From Larimichthys crocea (lineage: Eukaryota; Chordata; Actinopteri; Sciaenidae), in the NCBI RefSeq assembly GCF_000972845.2, contig NC_040020.1:224575-288574 (forward strand): DNA of 64,000 nt. The letters are read 5' to 3'. Shown here one piece after another: positions 36,061 through 47,722 of the stretch (its first letter is position 1; each line of letters starts with the position of its first letter). The position numbers and the translations under genes were made by a program. Below the pieces are notes generated by a model, which saw nothing but the letters and a program-made list of their open reading frames with translations, ran no database searches and was not told the origin of the DNA.

Positions 36061-36700
36061 GTATGAATGAACCGCAGTGTGTACTGCTCGTCACACAGCC
36101 TGAGCAGTTTGTCACGTGACATATGAACAAACCGCTGTGTGTACTGCTCGTCACACAGCCTGAGCAGCCCGTCACGTGACATATGAACGAACCGCAGTGT
36201 GTACTGCTCATCACACAGCCTAAGCAGTTTGTCACGTAACATATGAACAAACCGCTGTGTGTACTGCTCATCACACAGCCTGAGCAGTTTGTCATGTGAC
36301 ATATGAACAAACCGCTGTGTGTACTGCTTGTCACACAGCCTGAGCGGCCCGTCACGTGACATATGAACGAACCGCTGTGTGTACTGCTCGTCACACAACC
36401 TGAGCAGCCTGTCACGTGACATATGAACAAACCGCTGTGTGTACTGCTCGTCACACAACCTGAGCGGCCTGTTACGTGACATATGAACAAACCGCTGTGT
36501 GTACTGCTTGTCACACAGCCTGAGCAGTTTGTCACATGACATATGAACGAACCGCTGTGTGTACTGCTCGTCACACAGCCTGAGCGGCCTGTCACGTGAC
36601 ATATGAATGAACCGCTGTGTGTACTGCTTGTCACACCGCCTGACCGCCCTGTCACGTGACAAACGAACATGAATGAACCGCTGTGTGTACTGCTCACACA
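36061..36700 (-). repeat. 60-bp minisatellite, ten full units with no indels
   Basis: Units start 'atatgaac-aaccgctgtgtg' and end 'gtcacgtgac'. The period is exactly 60 bp from 36,061 to 36,660, with substitutions only. Because 60 is divisible by three, two - strand frames stay open for 226 and 224 codons, giving 20-residue protein repeats (for example CVTSSTHSGSFICHVTGRSG). No start-site or splice evidence supports a protein. Six of ten units keep a perfect GTCACGTGAC palindrome. Confidence 0.95.
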
Positions 36701-36709
36701 TGGCCTATA

Positions 36710-38600
36710 AAGCAGAAGGTTAAATTCAACTCTGCACTGATCTCAGTCCTGTGATTGGCTGCCAGACTTTCAGGGTCATATGATTTGAACTTTGACCTCA
36801 TCACTTCGTCAAGGGAAACGCTGCTCTCTGACCATATTTGGTGTTCACTCTCTCCTTCCTTCCTCCTTGTTAGACCTAATGAGACGTGTCACAGACACCT
36901 GCTTCCATCTTCCTCTCCTCCTCGTCCTTCTTCGTCTCTCTGTTACATAATTGTTTTTGTTTTACACCTTCATCCTGCAAGAAGCAATTATCTGTGACAA
37001 CGCGTTTCTTTTTCCTCCTTCACGCCCAAACGAACCAACAAACAGACTCTGCAGTCAGAGCGTATGAATCTCCGCTTTTCTTCTGCCTTCATAAATTTCT
37101 CTGTGACGATTATCGAGCGGACCATCGTGAGTTTCATCAAGCCGCTGATGAACAAGGTGGTAAATGTGTGAATATGAGGGTTCGATATTTATTTTAGAGG
37201 TGAGGAATTAAAAACTCACCCGAGCTTCTACAAGACACTTTATTGACTTTTCATTTTAGCCCTGAGACCGATGGACTGCTTTCAGCCAGAATCCCATTTA
37301 CTTGCACAAGCCAAGCGATTTCCTGCCGAGGACGACCCAGATATTGAAAGTCAGCACGTTGCATCAGATTTCCTCAGCTCCTTTTCATCTGCGCTCACGG
37401 CTCAGGATTTCCACGGCTACAGTAGGAAAGACTTTTCACACCTGGGTTATTCGGACGTTACAGTCCCTGCAGATTTCTTCAGTTCAGTGGAAACAAACAG
37501 CTCCATCTCAAAAACAGAAAAGAAAAAGCACAATCACAGGGTGTTTTCTTCTTTAATTTGAAATGTATGTGATGAAGTTTGACCATGAACCCGTCGGTCC
37601 TCTCTGCCCGACTCTTCGATGAACTGTCCCCCAGGAAACAGGCTCCGTCTCTGGCAGTGTTGACTTTGTTTGGCCTGCATGTGTGGTAGAAGCCACAATC
37701 TTTTCCTGAACCTTGAAGCAGTTTAATTTTTCCAGCAGAAGACAAACTTCTCCCACGAGCGCTTGGCCTTCTCACCACAGAGTTCCTCCTGAGCCGAGCT
37801 CACAGGCTTTAGCTGGGTCAGCCTCTCGACAGACCGCTGGAGGCGCGATGTGTAACCTTAAACGGCCACCGCTGTCTGATATAGCCTCTTCATATCTGTT
37901 GAAACAGATAACATAAAAGTTCAGAGGCAAACTGCTCTGTTCACCGGGACAGAACTTATAATAAAACGTTCTCTGCATGAATCGATGACCTGACAATAAA
38001 TTTATAAAGCACCTTTTAAAAACAGAGTTCACAAAGATACTCGGGCAAAACAGCAGCAGAAGAAACATTTAAAAAATATGAGTTGCCCGCTCACCTTTAG
38101 TTTGGAGTTCGTGATGTTTTTATTCAGCTGCACTTCATTACTTGCTGTTACCTGGTTGGCTCAGTCAGGTATCTGGGCTCACAGTCTCTGATCTTGACCC
38201 GTCACGCTGAGTCACCGCTTCCTAATTTTTGTGCCTTTGAGCGTCCAGCTGTTCGAACACCTCCGGCTGCTTTCTCCCACTAACTCTCAGCACTGCTCCT
38301 ATCTCAGGTTTTGGGGGAGCTGAGGGGGGAGGCGCCGTCTCCCTGGGTGGGAGCATGGAGGGAGAGACGTGTTGCAAAGATACAGGAAATCAGTTATTGT
38401 GGTTTGGCCGCTTATCAACAGCGTCAGCAGTTGGAGCTGCAGCCGTGGATGTGACACACGGCTCGGGGAGGATATTAAGCTGCTTTAAAACTCTGAGTGC
38501 TGCAGTTTACATCCAGAATAACTGAGTCATAAACACCCCGTGATGATGCACGAGTCTGTAGATACAGCGAGACAAACGAATACACAGAATCATCTCTGAG
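36710..38600. other. unassigned sequence
   Basis: No supportable gene. The 96-codon + frame at 37,271-37,561 and the 99-codon - frame at 37,479-37,778 overlap on opposite strands and show no known domain. One could be a decayed exon, but I see no family signature. Confidence 0.4.
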
Positions 38601-38604
38601 AGTC

Positions 38605-38858
38605 TTCAAAGCGTCCACGCTCTTAATCCTGCATAACTTTAAGCCTTAATATAATGTGAACAGGTGAGTTGTATATAAATTCACCCTCAGTACAGTTGTC
38701 ATGAACGGGGAAATTAGCTACAGAGACCAAAACTGTTTTTTGTACCAGGCTGTAAACATGTTTATTTCTGCTGTGAAGTTGGACATTTGGACATGGGGAC
38801 TTATGGAGACTGACTCACTTCTGGAGCCAGCCTCAAGTGGACGTTAGAGGAACTGCAG
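38605..38858 (-). repeat. family F, copy 2 (inverted)
   Basis: Reverse complement of 5,642-5,893 over nearly its whole length. Confidence 0.85.
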
Positions 38859-39069
38859 GTTGTGTCTTCATTTCACAGCCACGGAAGTTGCCGCTTGGTT
38901 GAGACACCAACATCAGACAATAACACAAACAAATTGACCAATCGAGGCAACGACAACCAACAACTCCGATCTTCTACAAGATGAAATGTTGGTTTCCTGT
39001 CTACATATAAGTTTCTATATATCACATCATTTCTCTGTGACCTCTCTGCTCTGCACATTATAAGTCCAG

Positions 39070-39070
<1 letters not shown>

Positions 39071-39148
<78 letters not shown>

Positions 39149-39265
39149 CTGTCACCGTCTCTCTCTGTTCTCGTTTTCTGTCATTACTCACTGTGTGAGA
39201 ATGTGATGTTTAAATTGCTGCATATTTTCCTCTTGGCAACACCGATCTGTCACAGCAACACAGCT

Positions 39266-39302
<37 letters not shown>
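39071..39302. repeat. long (CA)n and (GT)n tracts
   Basis: (CA)n 39,071-39,147, one of the longest here, and (GT)n 39,269-39,302. Confidence 0.95.
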
Positions 39303-39304
<2 letters not shown>

Positions 39305-39486
39305 TTTGTTTTGTCAGACAATCGATGTTGAAATTGATCAGAGACAGAGTTCACTGTGACAAGAGAAATAATTCTGTGAAACTAAACGATCGCGTTGCTT
39401 TTGTTCCAGATTTTATGATTTTATCTAAAAACAGTTTTCAGTGTTTTCAAGTTCTGGATGAAGCCAGGCGGCGACCTCTGACCCCT

Positions 39487-39700
39487 CTAACGTAACACCT
39501 GAGTCTGGCTCCAGAAGTGAGTCAGTCTCCATAAGTCCCCATGTCCAAATGTCCAACTTCACAGCAGAAATAAACATGTTTACAGCCTGGTACAAAAAAC
39601 AGTTTTGGTCTCTGTAGCTAATTTCCCCGTTCATGACAACTGTACTGAGGGTGAATTTATATACAACTCACCTGTTCACATTATATTAAGGCTTAAAGTT
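39487..39700 (+). repeat. family F, copy 3
   Basis: Direct copy of 5,666-5,870. With copy 2 it forms an inverted pair about 0.63 kb apart. Confidence 0.85.
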
Positions 39701-39704
39701 TTGT

Positions 39705-40150
39705 GTTTTTAATTATTACCTTTCACTGAATTCTCATATCTCTGCGGTTACAAACATTTAAACAACCTTCAAAGAACCTTACTCAAGTTATTTAATATTT
39801 AAAGATCCAGAATAATAAAACAAAATATAATGAACAAATAAATCACGGTGTGTTATTTATTAAAGGATCAGACTGCGTAACATTCCAATAATCTGATTTA
39901 TTCTTCATGATAATGAAACTTTGACTTTCAGATAATTATTGAACATTAACCTGGATCACACCTGATCCTCGTCGTTCGTCACACCTGAGGACTCTGCTGC
40001 TGCTGCTGATCTGGAGAAACTCGGAGTTAATGAAGAGACCCTGAACGCACCATCAGCTGCAGGAACACGAGTTCAGCCTTTGAGCCACTTCAGCTGGTTT
40101 GAAATAAACTCAGCTGAGCACGATGGTTTAGTTAGTCCACGTTTAAATTA
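39705..40150. other. unassigned AT-rich sequence
   Basis: No gene seen. The 117-codon + frame at 40,080-40,433 runs into the purine tract and is compositional. Confidence 0.5.
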
Positions 40151-40164
40151 CAGCCGGTACAAAA

Positions 40165-40286
40165 CGAAGGAGAGGAGGGAGAGGAAGAGGAAGAGGAGGA
40201 AGAGGAGGAGGAAGAAGAACAGGAGGAGGAAGAGGAGGAGGAGGGAGAGGAGGAGGAGGGAGAGGAGGAGGAGGAGGAAGAAGAAC

Positions 40287-40320
<34 letters not shown>

Positions 40321-40488
40321 GGAGGGAGAGGAGGAGGAAGAGGAAAAGGAAGAGGAGGAGGAGGAAGAGGAGGAGGAGGGAGAGGAGGAGGAGGTTTTTG
40401 TTTTGTGGTTTCACCCTCCAGGAAAGAAACTGAAAAGCAAAGAAGAAAAGAAGAGGACGAGGAAGAGGAGGAAGAGGAGGAGGAAGAG

Positions 40489-40519
<31 letters not shown>

Positions 40520-40627
40520 GAGAGGAGGAGGAAGAGGAGGAAGAGGAGGAGGAAGAAGAACAGGAGGAGGAAGAGGAGGAGGAGGGAGAGGAGGAGGAGG
40601 GAGAGGAGGAGGAGGAGGAAGAAGAAC

Positions 40628-40661
<34 letters not shown>

Positions 40662-40905
40662 GGAGGGAGAGGAGGAGGAAGAGGAAAAGGAAGAGGAGGA
40701 GGAGGAAGAGGAGGAGGAGGGAGAGGAGGAGGAGGGAGAGGAGTTTTTTTTGTTTTGTGGTTTCACCCTCCAGGAAAGAAACTGAAAAGCAAAGAAGAAA
40801 AGAAGAGGAGGAGGAAGAGAAACAGGAGGAGGAAGAGGAGGAGGTGAGTAAGAGGAGGAGGAGGAAGAGGAGGAGGAAGAGGAAGAGGAGGAAGAGGAGG
40901 AGAGT
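40165..40905. repeat. (GGA/GAA)n polypurine tract with a 350-bp tandem duplication
   Basis: Pure A/G sequence interrupted twice by the same spacer ('tgttttgtggtttcaccctc', starting near 40,399 and 40,751), so the tract holds a direct duplication with a period of about 350 bp. Glu/Arg-rich and Ser/Leu-rich frames up to 262 codons are artefacts of composition. Confidence 0.9.
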
Positions 40906-41012
40906 TTTTCCTGCAGGCCAAGAGGAATCAATCAGGCTGACACACCTGTCTCTGTCGCTCAGGCTGAAATAAAGAAATAAGAAAAACAACTGAGCTGAAT
41001 TATTTATTATTA

Positions 41013-41018
<6 letters not shown>

Positions 41019-41075
<57 letters not shown>

Positions 41076-41178
41076 CACTATCAGCTGTGTTTGTTGCTCA
41101 AAGCGAGTGAGCGTCTTTTCCTCTGTTTCTTTATCCCCTCCATCCTTCCTCTCTAATCATAGCCTGGCAGACTGCTCG

Positions 41179-41240
<62 letters not shown>

Positions 41241-41368
41241 TGTGTTTAGAAAAACCTGAGGAAATAAATTCAAACTGGAAAAAAAGGAGTGACAGCAGGA
41301 AAAGAAAGAAAGATTGAAGGATGAAGAAGCAGAGGAAGAGGGAGAGGTGTAAACGTGACGCCTGAAGG

Positions 41369-41404
<36 letters not shown>
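41019..41404. repeat. three (CA/GT)n tracts
   Basis: (CA)n 41,019-41,079, (GT)n 41,181-41,239 and (CA)n 41,375-41,404. Confidence 0.95.
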
Positions 41405-41408
<4 letters not shown>

Positions 41409-41409
41409 G

Positions 41410-42120
41410 GCATGTGTGTTAATTTGAGCGCAGATGTTCTTAATTGTTTACTGGATGGATGGACAATGGTGCGTTCAGGGACGGAGTGAAAAGTTTGACA
41501 ACAACACTGACACAGTGTTTCCAGGTGTTGATGATGTCACCCTGCACTCGGGGCAGGGGGGCGTGTCCTAATTTGACCATCCAATGAAACGCTTTCTCTC
41601 GTGTGACGCCGCCGTGATCGATGCTGGCTGTTTTAAACGAGGTTACAGTCTGATGTAATAACGCACCGCGCTCACACTGAAGCCACGCGGTGTGTGTAAC
41701 GTCCTGCAGGCAGAGCCGTGTGTGTTAAAGGTTAATGTGTTTCCTCTCTGAAAGAAGCTTTCTCTCCGTCACAGTGTGAAATATAAAACGCTAACACAAG
41801 CAGGAATTATTCATTCCTCCCTGTAATCGCACATTTCTGTTTCATAATTTCTCTCTTTCACTTTCAGGTTTTTTTTTTGTCTCCCTGCAGCGCTCTCTTT
41901 TAAAATAAAGGCCAGACCGATGAAATACTTTGTCATCGCTGTGCTCGTTATTAGAAAACCCCAAATGTGTTTCTAATAAAGCGTCCAGCCGTGCAGAACC
42001 ACGGTAACACAGTGTGTGTGTGTGTGTGTGTGTGTTTGTAGTCAGATTGTTGATTTAAGGATAACATAAATATTTTATTGGCATTTGTAAAGCACAGATT
42101 TAAAAAATTGTTTTATTTTA
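41410..42120. other. unassigned sequence
   Basis: No gene. Short (GT)n at 42,010-42,036. Confidence 0.5.
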
Positions 42121-42124
42121 AAGG

Positions 42125-42458
42125 TCAGAAGAGTTTTTTCAACTCTCTGTGATTTACAGAGTTTATGATGGACAGTGAAGTAAACCGCTGACAGCTGTAG
42201 CTGCTGTTAGCTCATGTTAGTGAGTACAGTTAGCTGTTACTCTCTGGACTCAGACCAGGAGCCTTCGATGTACCAGTGTTGTGCTAGAACCGGAGCCAGG
42301 CAAGCGGCCAATGTAACTGAGGCTCAGCAGCCTCTATGGACATGATGGCAGAGGAGAAGAGAGTGAAGAGGACGCTGACGGAGGAAGCTAAGAAGAGAAG
42401 AGGAGAGAGTGAGCGAGCAGGAAGCCGCCTCTCATTTGTATTTCACCCTCAAACTTGA
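42125..42458 (+). mobile_element. dispersed 'MAEEKR' family, best preserved copy
   Basis: Runs from 'agagtttatgatggacagtg' through GCTAAC-type words and 'ctagaaccggagccaggc' to an ATG at 42,345. The frame gives MAEEKRVKRTLTEEAKKRR and stops after 37 residues at about 42,458. The start resembles the N-terminus of a basic protein encoded by a repeated fish element (from memory). Fragments occur at 405, 6,835, 16,172, 17,525, 30,697 and 31,296 in both orientations. Element class is unknown. Confidence 0.65.
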
Positions 42459-42914
42459 ACCGATCACATTCTCGTCGCCCTTCAGCAAACCAATCAGTTC
42501 CGCCGTCCGCAGCCTTAGTCATGTGCATAATGAGCTGTCAGCCAATCGTGTTCTGCCTGGGGCCAGACACCGGCACGTGATTGGATGCTAGCTATGTGCA
42601 CAGTAACCTAAACACCCACTTTTTAGCTGAAATGAATCAATTAGTGTGTGATTATAGTGAAAGAGAGACTGTTCAGAGGCTCTGTGAGGAAAACCTAAAT
42701 CCAACAGAGACGATCCGAGGCAGAGCTGGAAGATTTTGGGGGATTGAGGTCACTGCACTTAGTGTTGGACGTTCCCTGAATGTTTTGTAGACGTTTCTAT
42801 TTTTAAATAAAGAATAAAATCCACACCAGCCTAAGCAAGTTTTCACAAACTCAAAGCAAACAGCATGAGAATCTGCTGACGGACACAACTTTATTCTGCC
42901 ACGATACAATAAAT

Positions 42915-43195
42915 AAATGAGCAACAGAACCTCTGAACCAGCAGTGTCCAGTCTAACAGCGAACACGGCGACAGAACCTCTGAACCGGCAGTGTCCAGTC
43001 TAACAGCGAACACAGCGACAGAACCTCTGAACCGGCAGTGTCCAGTCTAACAGTGAACACAGCGACAGAACCTCTGAACCAGCAGTGTCCAGTCTAACAG
43101 TGAACACAGCGACAGAACCTCTGAACCGGCAGTGTCCAGTCTAACAGCGAACACAGAGACAGAACCTCTGTACCGGCAGTGTCCAGTCTAACAGT
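42915..43195 (-). repeat. minisatellite of about 47 bp, six units
   Basis: 'gacagaacctctgaaccggc' followed by 'agtgtccagtctaacagcga'. Units differ by single substitutions. Confidence 0.9.
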
Positions 43196-43199
43196 CCTG

Positions 43200-44110
43200 T
43201 TAGTCCTCGGGGAAATTTCTGGCTCTTTAGCTGCTGAACGTGTCGCTGTGTCAAAATGTTGTGTCGGTTGGAAAAGGTCGATCGCCTCGCGGTGCGACAC
43301 ATTTGTGTTTGAGCTCATGAACTGATGCCCGGAGGCTGTAACACAAATATTATTGTATAAAATGTTTTTTTTTACAGTTCATCTGGTGAGTTGGAGCAGC
43401 TGGTGAAGCGTGGTCAGATCTTTGCACTGAGGTCGTCTGCAGGGTCAGTGTGGATCATTGTTTAAAGCAGTTTGAGCTGGTCAGAGATGCTGTTTACATG
43501 TTTCTGAGCTTTAGCTTCGTCATTATAGTTTTTTATTCCATCTCCTCCCGCCTGGAGCTGTGAATATGTAACGCTTTGATGTTCTCCTGCTGTGTGTATA
43601 ATGTATAATGTATAGAGCTGGTCTGAGTGTGAGAGGAGGTGACGAAAATAGACACAAAGAAAGAAGAAGAGATAATAGACAGAGAAGATAGATGAAATCA
43701 AAGCCACCGGTATTAAACATGCACTGCAGAAGAAGAAGAAGAAGAAGGAGGAGGAGGAGGAGAGGAAAGCGAGTGGGAGAGGGTCAAGAGAAGCCGACGA
43801 CGGAGCGAGAAGATGAATCACATTCGGAGGTGACCTCCATTACCCTCGCTCCTCTTCCCTCTCCGATGGAGAGAGCGAGCCGGGCAGAGTTTGAGGTGCA
43901 GAGACGTTACTTAAAGAAAGGAGACGAGCCGATTTCATCAGGTCTTCATTAAAGCCGACGTCCTGCCGCACAAAGAGGCGAAGGCGTGAAGAGAAGAGAC
44001 AGAGCGAGGTGAAGGGTCGGAGCCAGCTCCGGGTTAGTGCAGGGAAACTGGAACGACCAATCACAGCAGAGCTTAGAGCGTCCCTGCAGCGGCACGACAA
44101 CCAACCACAA
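43200..44110. other. unassigned sequence with (GAA/GGA)n
   Basis: (GAA)n and (GGA)n at 43,728-43,765. The 119-codon - frame is partly compositional. No gene seen. Confidence 0.45.
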
Positions 44111-44159
44111 CTCATGTATCAAATAAATAAATTAATAATAAATAAATGTTTGTATGAAT

Positions 44160-44940
44160 GTTGACATATTCTTGTGTTTTTAGAAAAGTCGTGTTTGTGA
44201 AACGTTTCGTTACACGTTGCGTTTGTTTTGCGAAATCTCGTGATGTTTTCTGGATGTTGCTGAAATGCCGATTTTTTTTTGTGAAAAAGTCGAAATCTTA
44301 CGTGTTCGTGAAATTGAGTTGTGTTTTCCTGAAACGTCTTTTGTAAAATATGTTTGGTGAAATCAGATTTTTCTAATAATCTCATCGTGTTTTTTCTTAA
44401 ACGTCGTATTTTGTGCGATGTCTGCGTTTCGTTGTCGTTTTTCTGAGATGTCGTGTTTTTTGCGAAATGTTTTGTTTTTAGAAATATCGCATTTTGCGAA
44501 ATGTCGTCATGTTTTCTGAATGTTGTTTCTAAAATGCCGACATATTTTGCGAAATCTAGAAATTACGTTTTTTTTTTTTTGTGAAATCTCGTGTTTGTGA
44601 AATGTAGTTGTGTTTTAACGTCTTTCTGAAAATGTCGTGTTTTCTGAACGTTGTATTTTTCACGTTTGTGCAATGTCTGTGTTTCTGTTATGTGTCGTGT
44701 TTTTTTTGAGATGCTCTCGTTTTCAGAAATATCGTATTTCTGCGAAATCTAGTGTGTTTTCATGAAACGTTTTCTAAAATGTTGACGTGTTTGTGAAATC
44801 TCTCTCTCTCTCTCTTTTTTTTTAGAAAGGTAATTTTTTCCTGAAATCTCGTGTTTTCTAAAACGTCGTCATATTTTATGAAATGTAATCTTGACATGTT
44901 CGGGAAATGTCGCGTTTTGTGAAATGGTGTTTTGACCCTC
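44160..44940. repeat. degenerate T-rich minisatellite
   Basis: Variants of 'tttctgaaatgtcgtgtttt' and 'gtgaaacgtcg' recur about every 25-35 bp for almost 0.8 kb. Confidence 0.75.
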
Positions 44941-44944
44941 AGAT

Positions 44945-46110
44945 AGTGTACATACACATTTGTGTGTGTATGTGTGTGTATGTGTGTGTATCAGTAGCAG
45001 GGTGCTGTGATTTTTATTTTTGCTAAAGGTCAGGGCAGTCAGACGTTTGTTGGAGCGTTTATATATATATAATATATATATATATATGTTTTATGATACA
45101 TAAAAGAGCTCAAACACTTTGATGTGCGCCTCGGGTCACACAGGTCCATGTCTCACACTCCGAGCCTCAGTCCAGGTCCGATCAAACAACTTTCAGGGCA
45201 CACAGACTTTTATTCATGACATTATTAACGTGTGTTATGATCCATAACTGTCTTTAACATGCCAGACTGTGTGACTGCTTCTCATTCACGTCTATGTTTA
45301 AGCTGTTTGAGGTCTTATTAAACCTTATCGAGTCATAATTCATGTTTATTTTCAGGTTTCATTTTCTACAGTAACTTTATAACTGCTGTAGTTTTTGTCT
45401 GAATACACAGTGTACTACTGTAAACTGCTTTACTGTAACTTACTGTCGTCGTAACACCTTTACTAAACCACATGTGTCTGTTTCTCAGTGAATATTGGTG
45501 ATCTGAGACTTTTTGTTGGTCCGTGTTTTAATCCTGTTACTGTTTGTGTCTTTAACAAGTTGATTTATATGCAGCAGCGTCAACAATCCTGAGATTATGT
45601 CTGAATAAATGATTTCAGCTCTCGGTGAAGCTGAATTAGAGACAGGTGATCACAGTGCAAGAGAACTTCCACATGGGACCGGATGATTCCTTTTCTTTGG
45701 ATTCTTTCTGTCCCATCAAGCCCCCACAGGTGACACAGACCTGTGTCCCTTCATGTTTCTCCAACGTGATAAAATACTGAAGACGAGGAAGCAGAGGTCG
45801 ACGTGCAGAGAGGTTGGACACAATGGAGCGGGTATAATGACTGAACACAATCCAGAAAGTCCTTTTTGAGCCACAGATCCGCGAGTTCAAAGGTTTATCA
45901 CAGAGTTACTACACACCAGTTTGTAATATTCACAGACAGCGGAGCTCCCTCAGAGTTCAGTTCACACAGATTAAAAATGAACTCGTTCACATTCATTTAT
46001 TCAGAAAGCTCAGCCTTCAGGTCACGATATTTCCCTTCAAGTCCTCGTTCGGTGTCTGCACCTGCCTTCTTGAAGACACACACTGGAAAGGCAGCAAACC
46101 AAAAACTTAT
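44945..46110. other. unassigned sequence with an (AT)n tract
   Basis: (GTGTAT)n-like at about 44,960-44,990 and (AT)n at 45,060-45,087. No gene recognised. Confidence 0.5.
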
Positions 46111-46112
46111 GA

Positions 46113-46278
46113 TGAACAGTCTGCAGGGACGTCACAGAGACTACGTCCAGGTTTTAGACAGTCTGCGGGGACGTCACGGAGACTACGTCCAGGTTTTAGA
46201 CAGTCTGCGGGGACGTCACGGAGACTACGTCCAGGTTTTAGACAGTCTGCGGGGACGTCACGGAGACTACGTCCAGGA
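46113..46278 (+). repeat. 42-bp minisatellite, array D (four clean units)
   Basis: Exact 42-bp spacing: GACGTC begins at 46,128 and 46,170. The units are almost identical, so this locus gives the best consensus. The open frame through it reads GRHGDYVQVLDSLR repeats of 14 residues, a consequence of 42 being divisible by three. Confidence 0.95.
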
Positions 46279-46444
46279 CACTCAGAAACTTTGTCCACTA
46301 ATTACACAGTGTCAGTGCTCGTTAACGCAGCAGCAGCAGGAGGTGACGAACTTTTTTAATCTGGGAGGAAGAAAAATCCAGAGCGCAGCTCGTCCATCAT
46401 CCTGATTTCTGTTTCTGCTCTGAGTGGATTTATTTTGTTCTTCA

Positions 46445-46446
<2 letters not shown>

Positions 46447-46490
<44 letters not shown>

Positions 46491-46606
46491 TAACAGTGCT
46501 CGTCTGATAATCAGCTACAATTATGTCCCAGCTGAAAGAGACAGTGAAGAAGTGGGTGGAAGGAGGAGAGAACTATTGATATGGTAATATCTGTCACACA
46601 CACACT

Positions 46607-46655
<49 letters not shown>

Positions 46656-46745
46656 AGGCCTACATTACAGCGTGGCAGCAGCAGAATAGAAGGTTTCATT
46701 TTGCGTCTCACAAACCTTTCATTAGGACGAGAGGCTGAATCCGCT
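46447..46745 (-). repeat. duplicated segment carrying (GT)n and (CA)n, copy 2 (inverted)
   Basis: Reverse complement of 19,430-19,722, with (GT)n at 46,447-46,490 and (CA)n at 46,593-46,653 taking the places of the two tracts in copy 1. Confidence 0.85.
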
Positions 46746-47039
46746 CATTAGAGACGTGGAGAGGTGTTGCATTCAAGGGAAGTCGTGCAAAATGAAACTG
46801 AAGGCGACGAAGCCTGACTGTTTAATTATTATTATTATAATCTGCAAATCTGGAGCCTTTAAAGACGCTTCGCACCAAACAAGACTTGCAAAACGATCAC
46901 TTAGATCCACGCAGACTGATTTCCGTGTAATGAGCTCGTTCTTCCACATGTGATCTCGACACGAGTTCTCGTCCTCGACTGTACTGAAGTAACCCGAGTA
47001 AACTGTAACTGTGCAGCGCGTATACACCGAGCAACCGCG

Positions 47040-47600
47040 ATCCGCATCGAGTCATGGACTCCTCAAGACCTCTGAAGGTGTGCTGTGGGATCCGGTGTAG
47101 GTACCAGATCGGCTCGGGGTCCTTCGTCTGCTGATGACGTCGTACGATATGATTGGAGTTGACAGAGTTGGTTTTCGTGGTGTTTCGATGATCGGCAGCA
47201 GCGATCTGTCGTTGAATCGTCGGCTGCAATTTAGTTTGGAAGTGTGACGTGATCAGCAGAAGAAGAATCCCGAGCAGATCTGGTACCTACACCGGCACCG
47301 AGACAAGGAGGCGGCACATCCCACAGATGCTCGAGTCAACACCTTAAACTTGTTGTCGTGTTCCTCAAACGTTGCTGAACCACGATTGATGTTTTAGCTG
47401 ACCCAAGCTTTCCCAACAGAACTCTTCCATCGTGGTGCCATGTGTTCCCCAAAGACCAGACCACCTTCTTCCATCACGTGGTCCAGCTCCGATGTCCACG
47501 TGTCCATTGTTGGACTGAGGTCAGCATGGACGCCCTGACTGCTCTGCAGCCCAACATACGTGTGGCGACGCGAGCAGGACTCGGATGAAGGACGAGCTGC
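47040..47600 (-). pseudogene. degenerate Tc1-like element, transposase C-terminal half
   Basis: The - strand gives 'IPQHTFRGLEESM', a hallmark of the C-terminus of a very common Tc1-like transposase. 'cacatcccacagatgctcga' (47,317), 'ggtgccatgtgttcccca' (47,435) and 'ccaccttcttccatcacgtg' (47,461) are further landmarks in the expected order. Large internal deletions and an inverted partial repeat (about 47,085-47,120 versus 47,270-47,345) have destroyed it. Confidence 0.8.
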
Positions 47601-47722
47601 GTTTCTGGTTTTTGGTTGACGTGTTCGAACGCTGCCGCTGAAAATGACTCAGAGGTTGTGACTGCGTTCTTCACGGCGACGCAGAAGCTGCGAGTGGATT
47701 TCCAACCTGTCCGACTCTCAGA

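Noticed and set aside
36017..36701. 224- and 226-codon repeat proteins
   Set aside because: Two overlapping frames open merely because the 60-bp unit lacks stops; no start context, signal peptide or splice evidence.
37271..37561. 96-codon + frame as a small gene
   Set aside because: Composition is plausible but no family signature; it overlaps another open frame on the opposite strand.
40143..40972. Long Ser-, Leu-, Glu- and Arg-rich frames on both strands
   Set aside because: Direct products of the (GGA/GAA)n tract; open in several frames at once.
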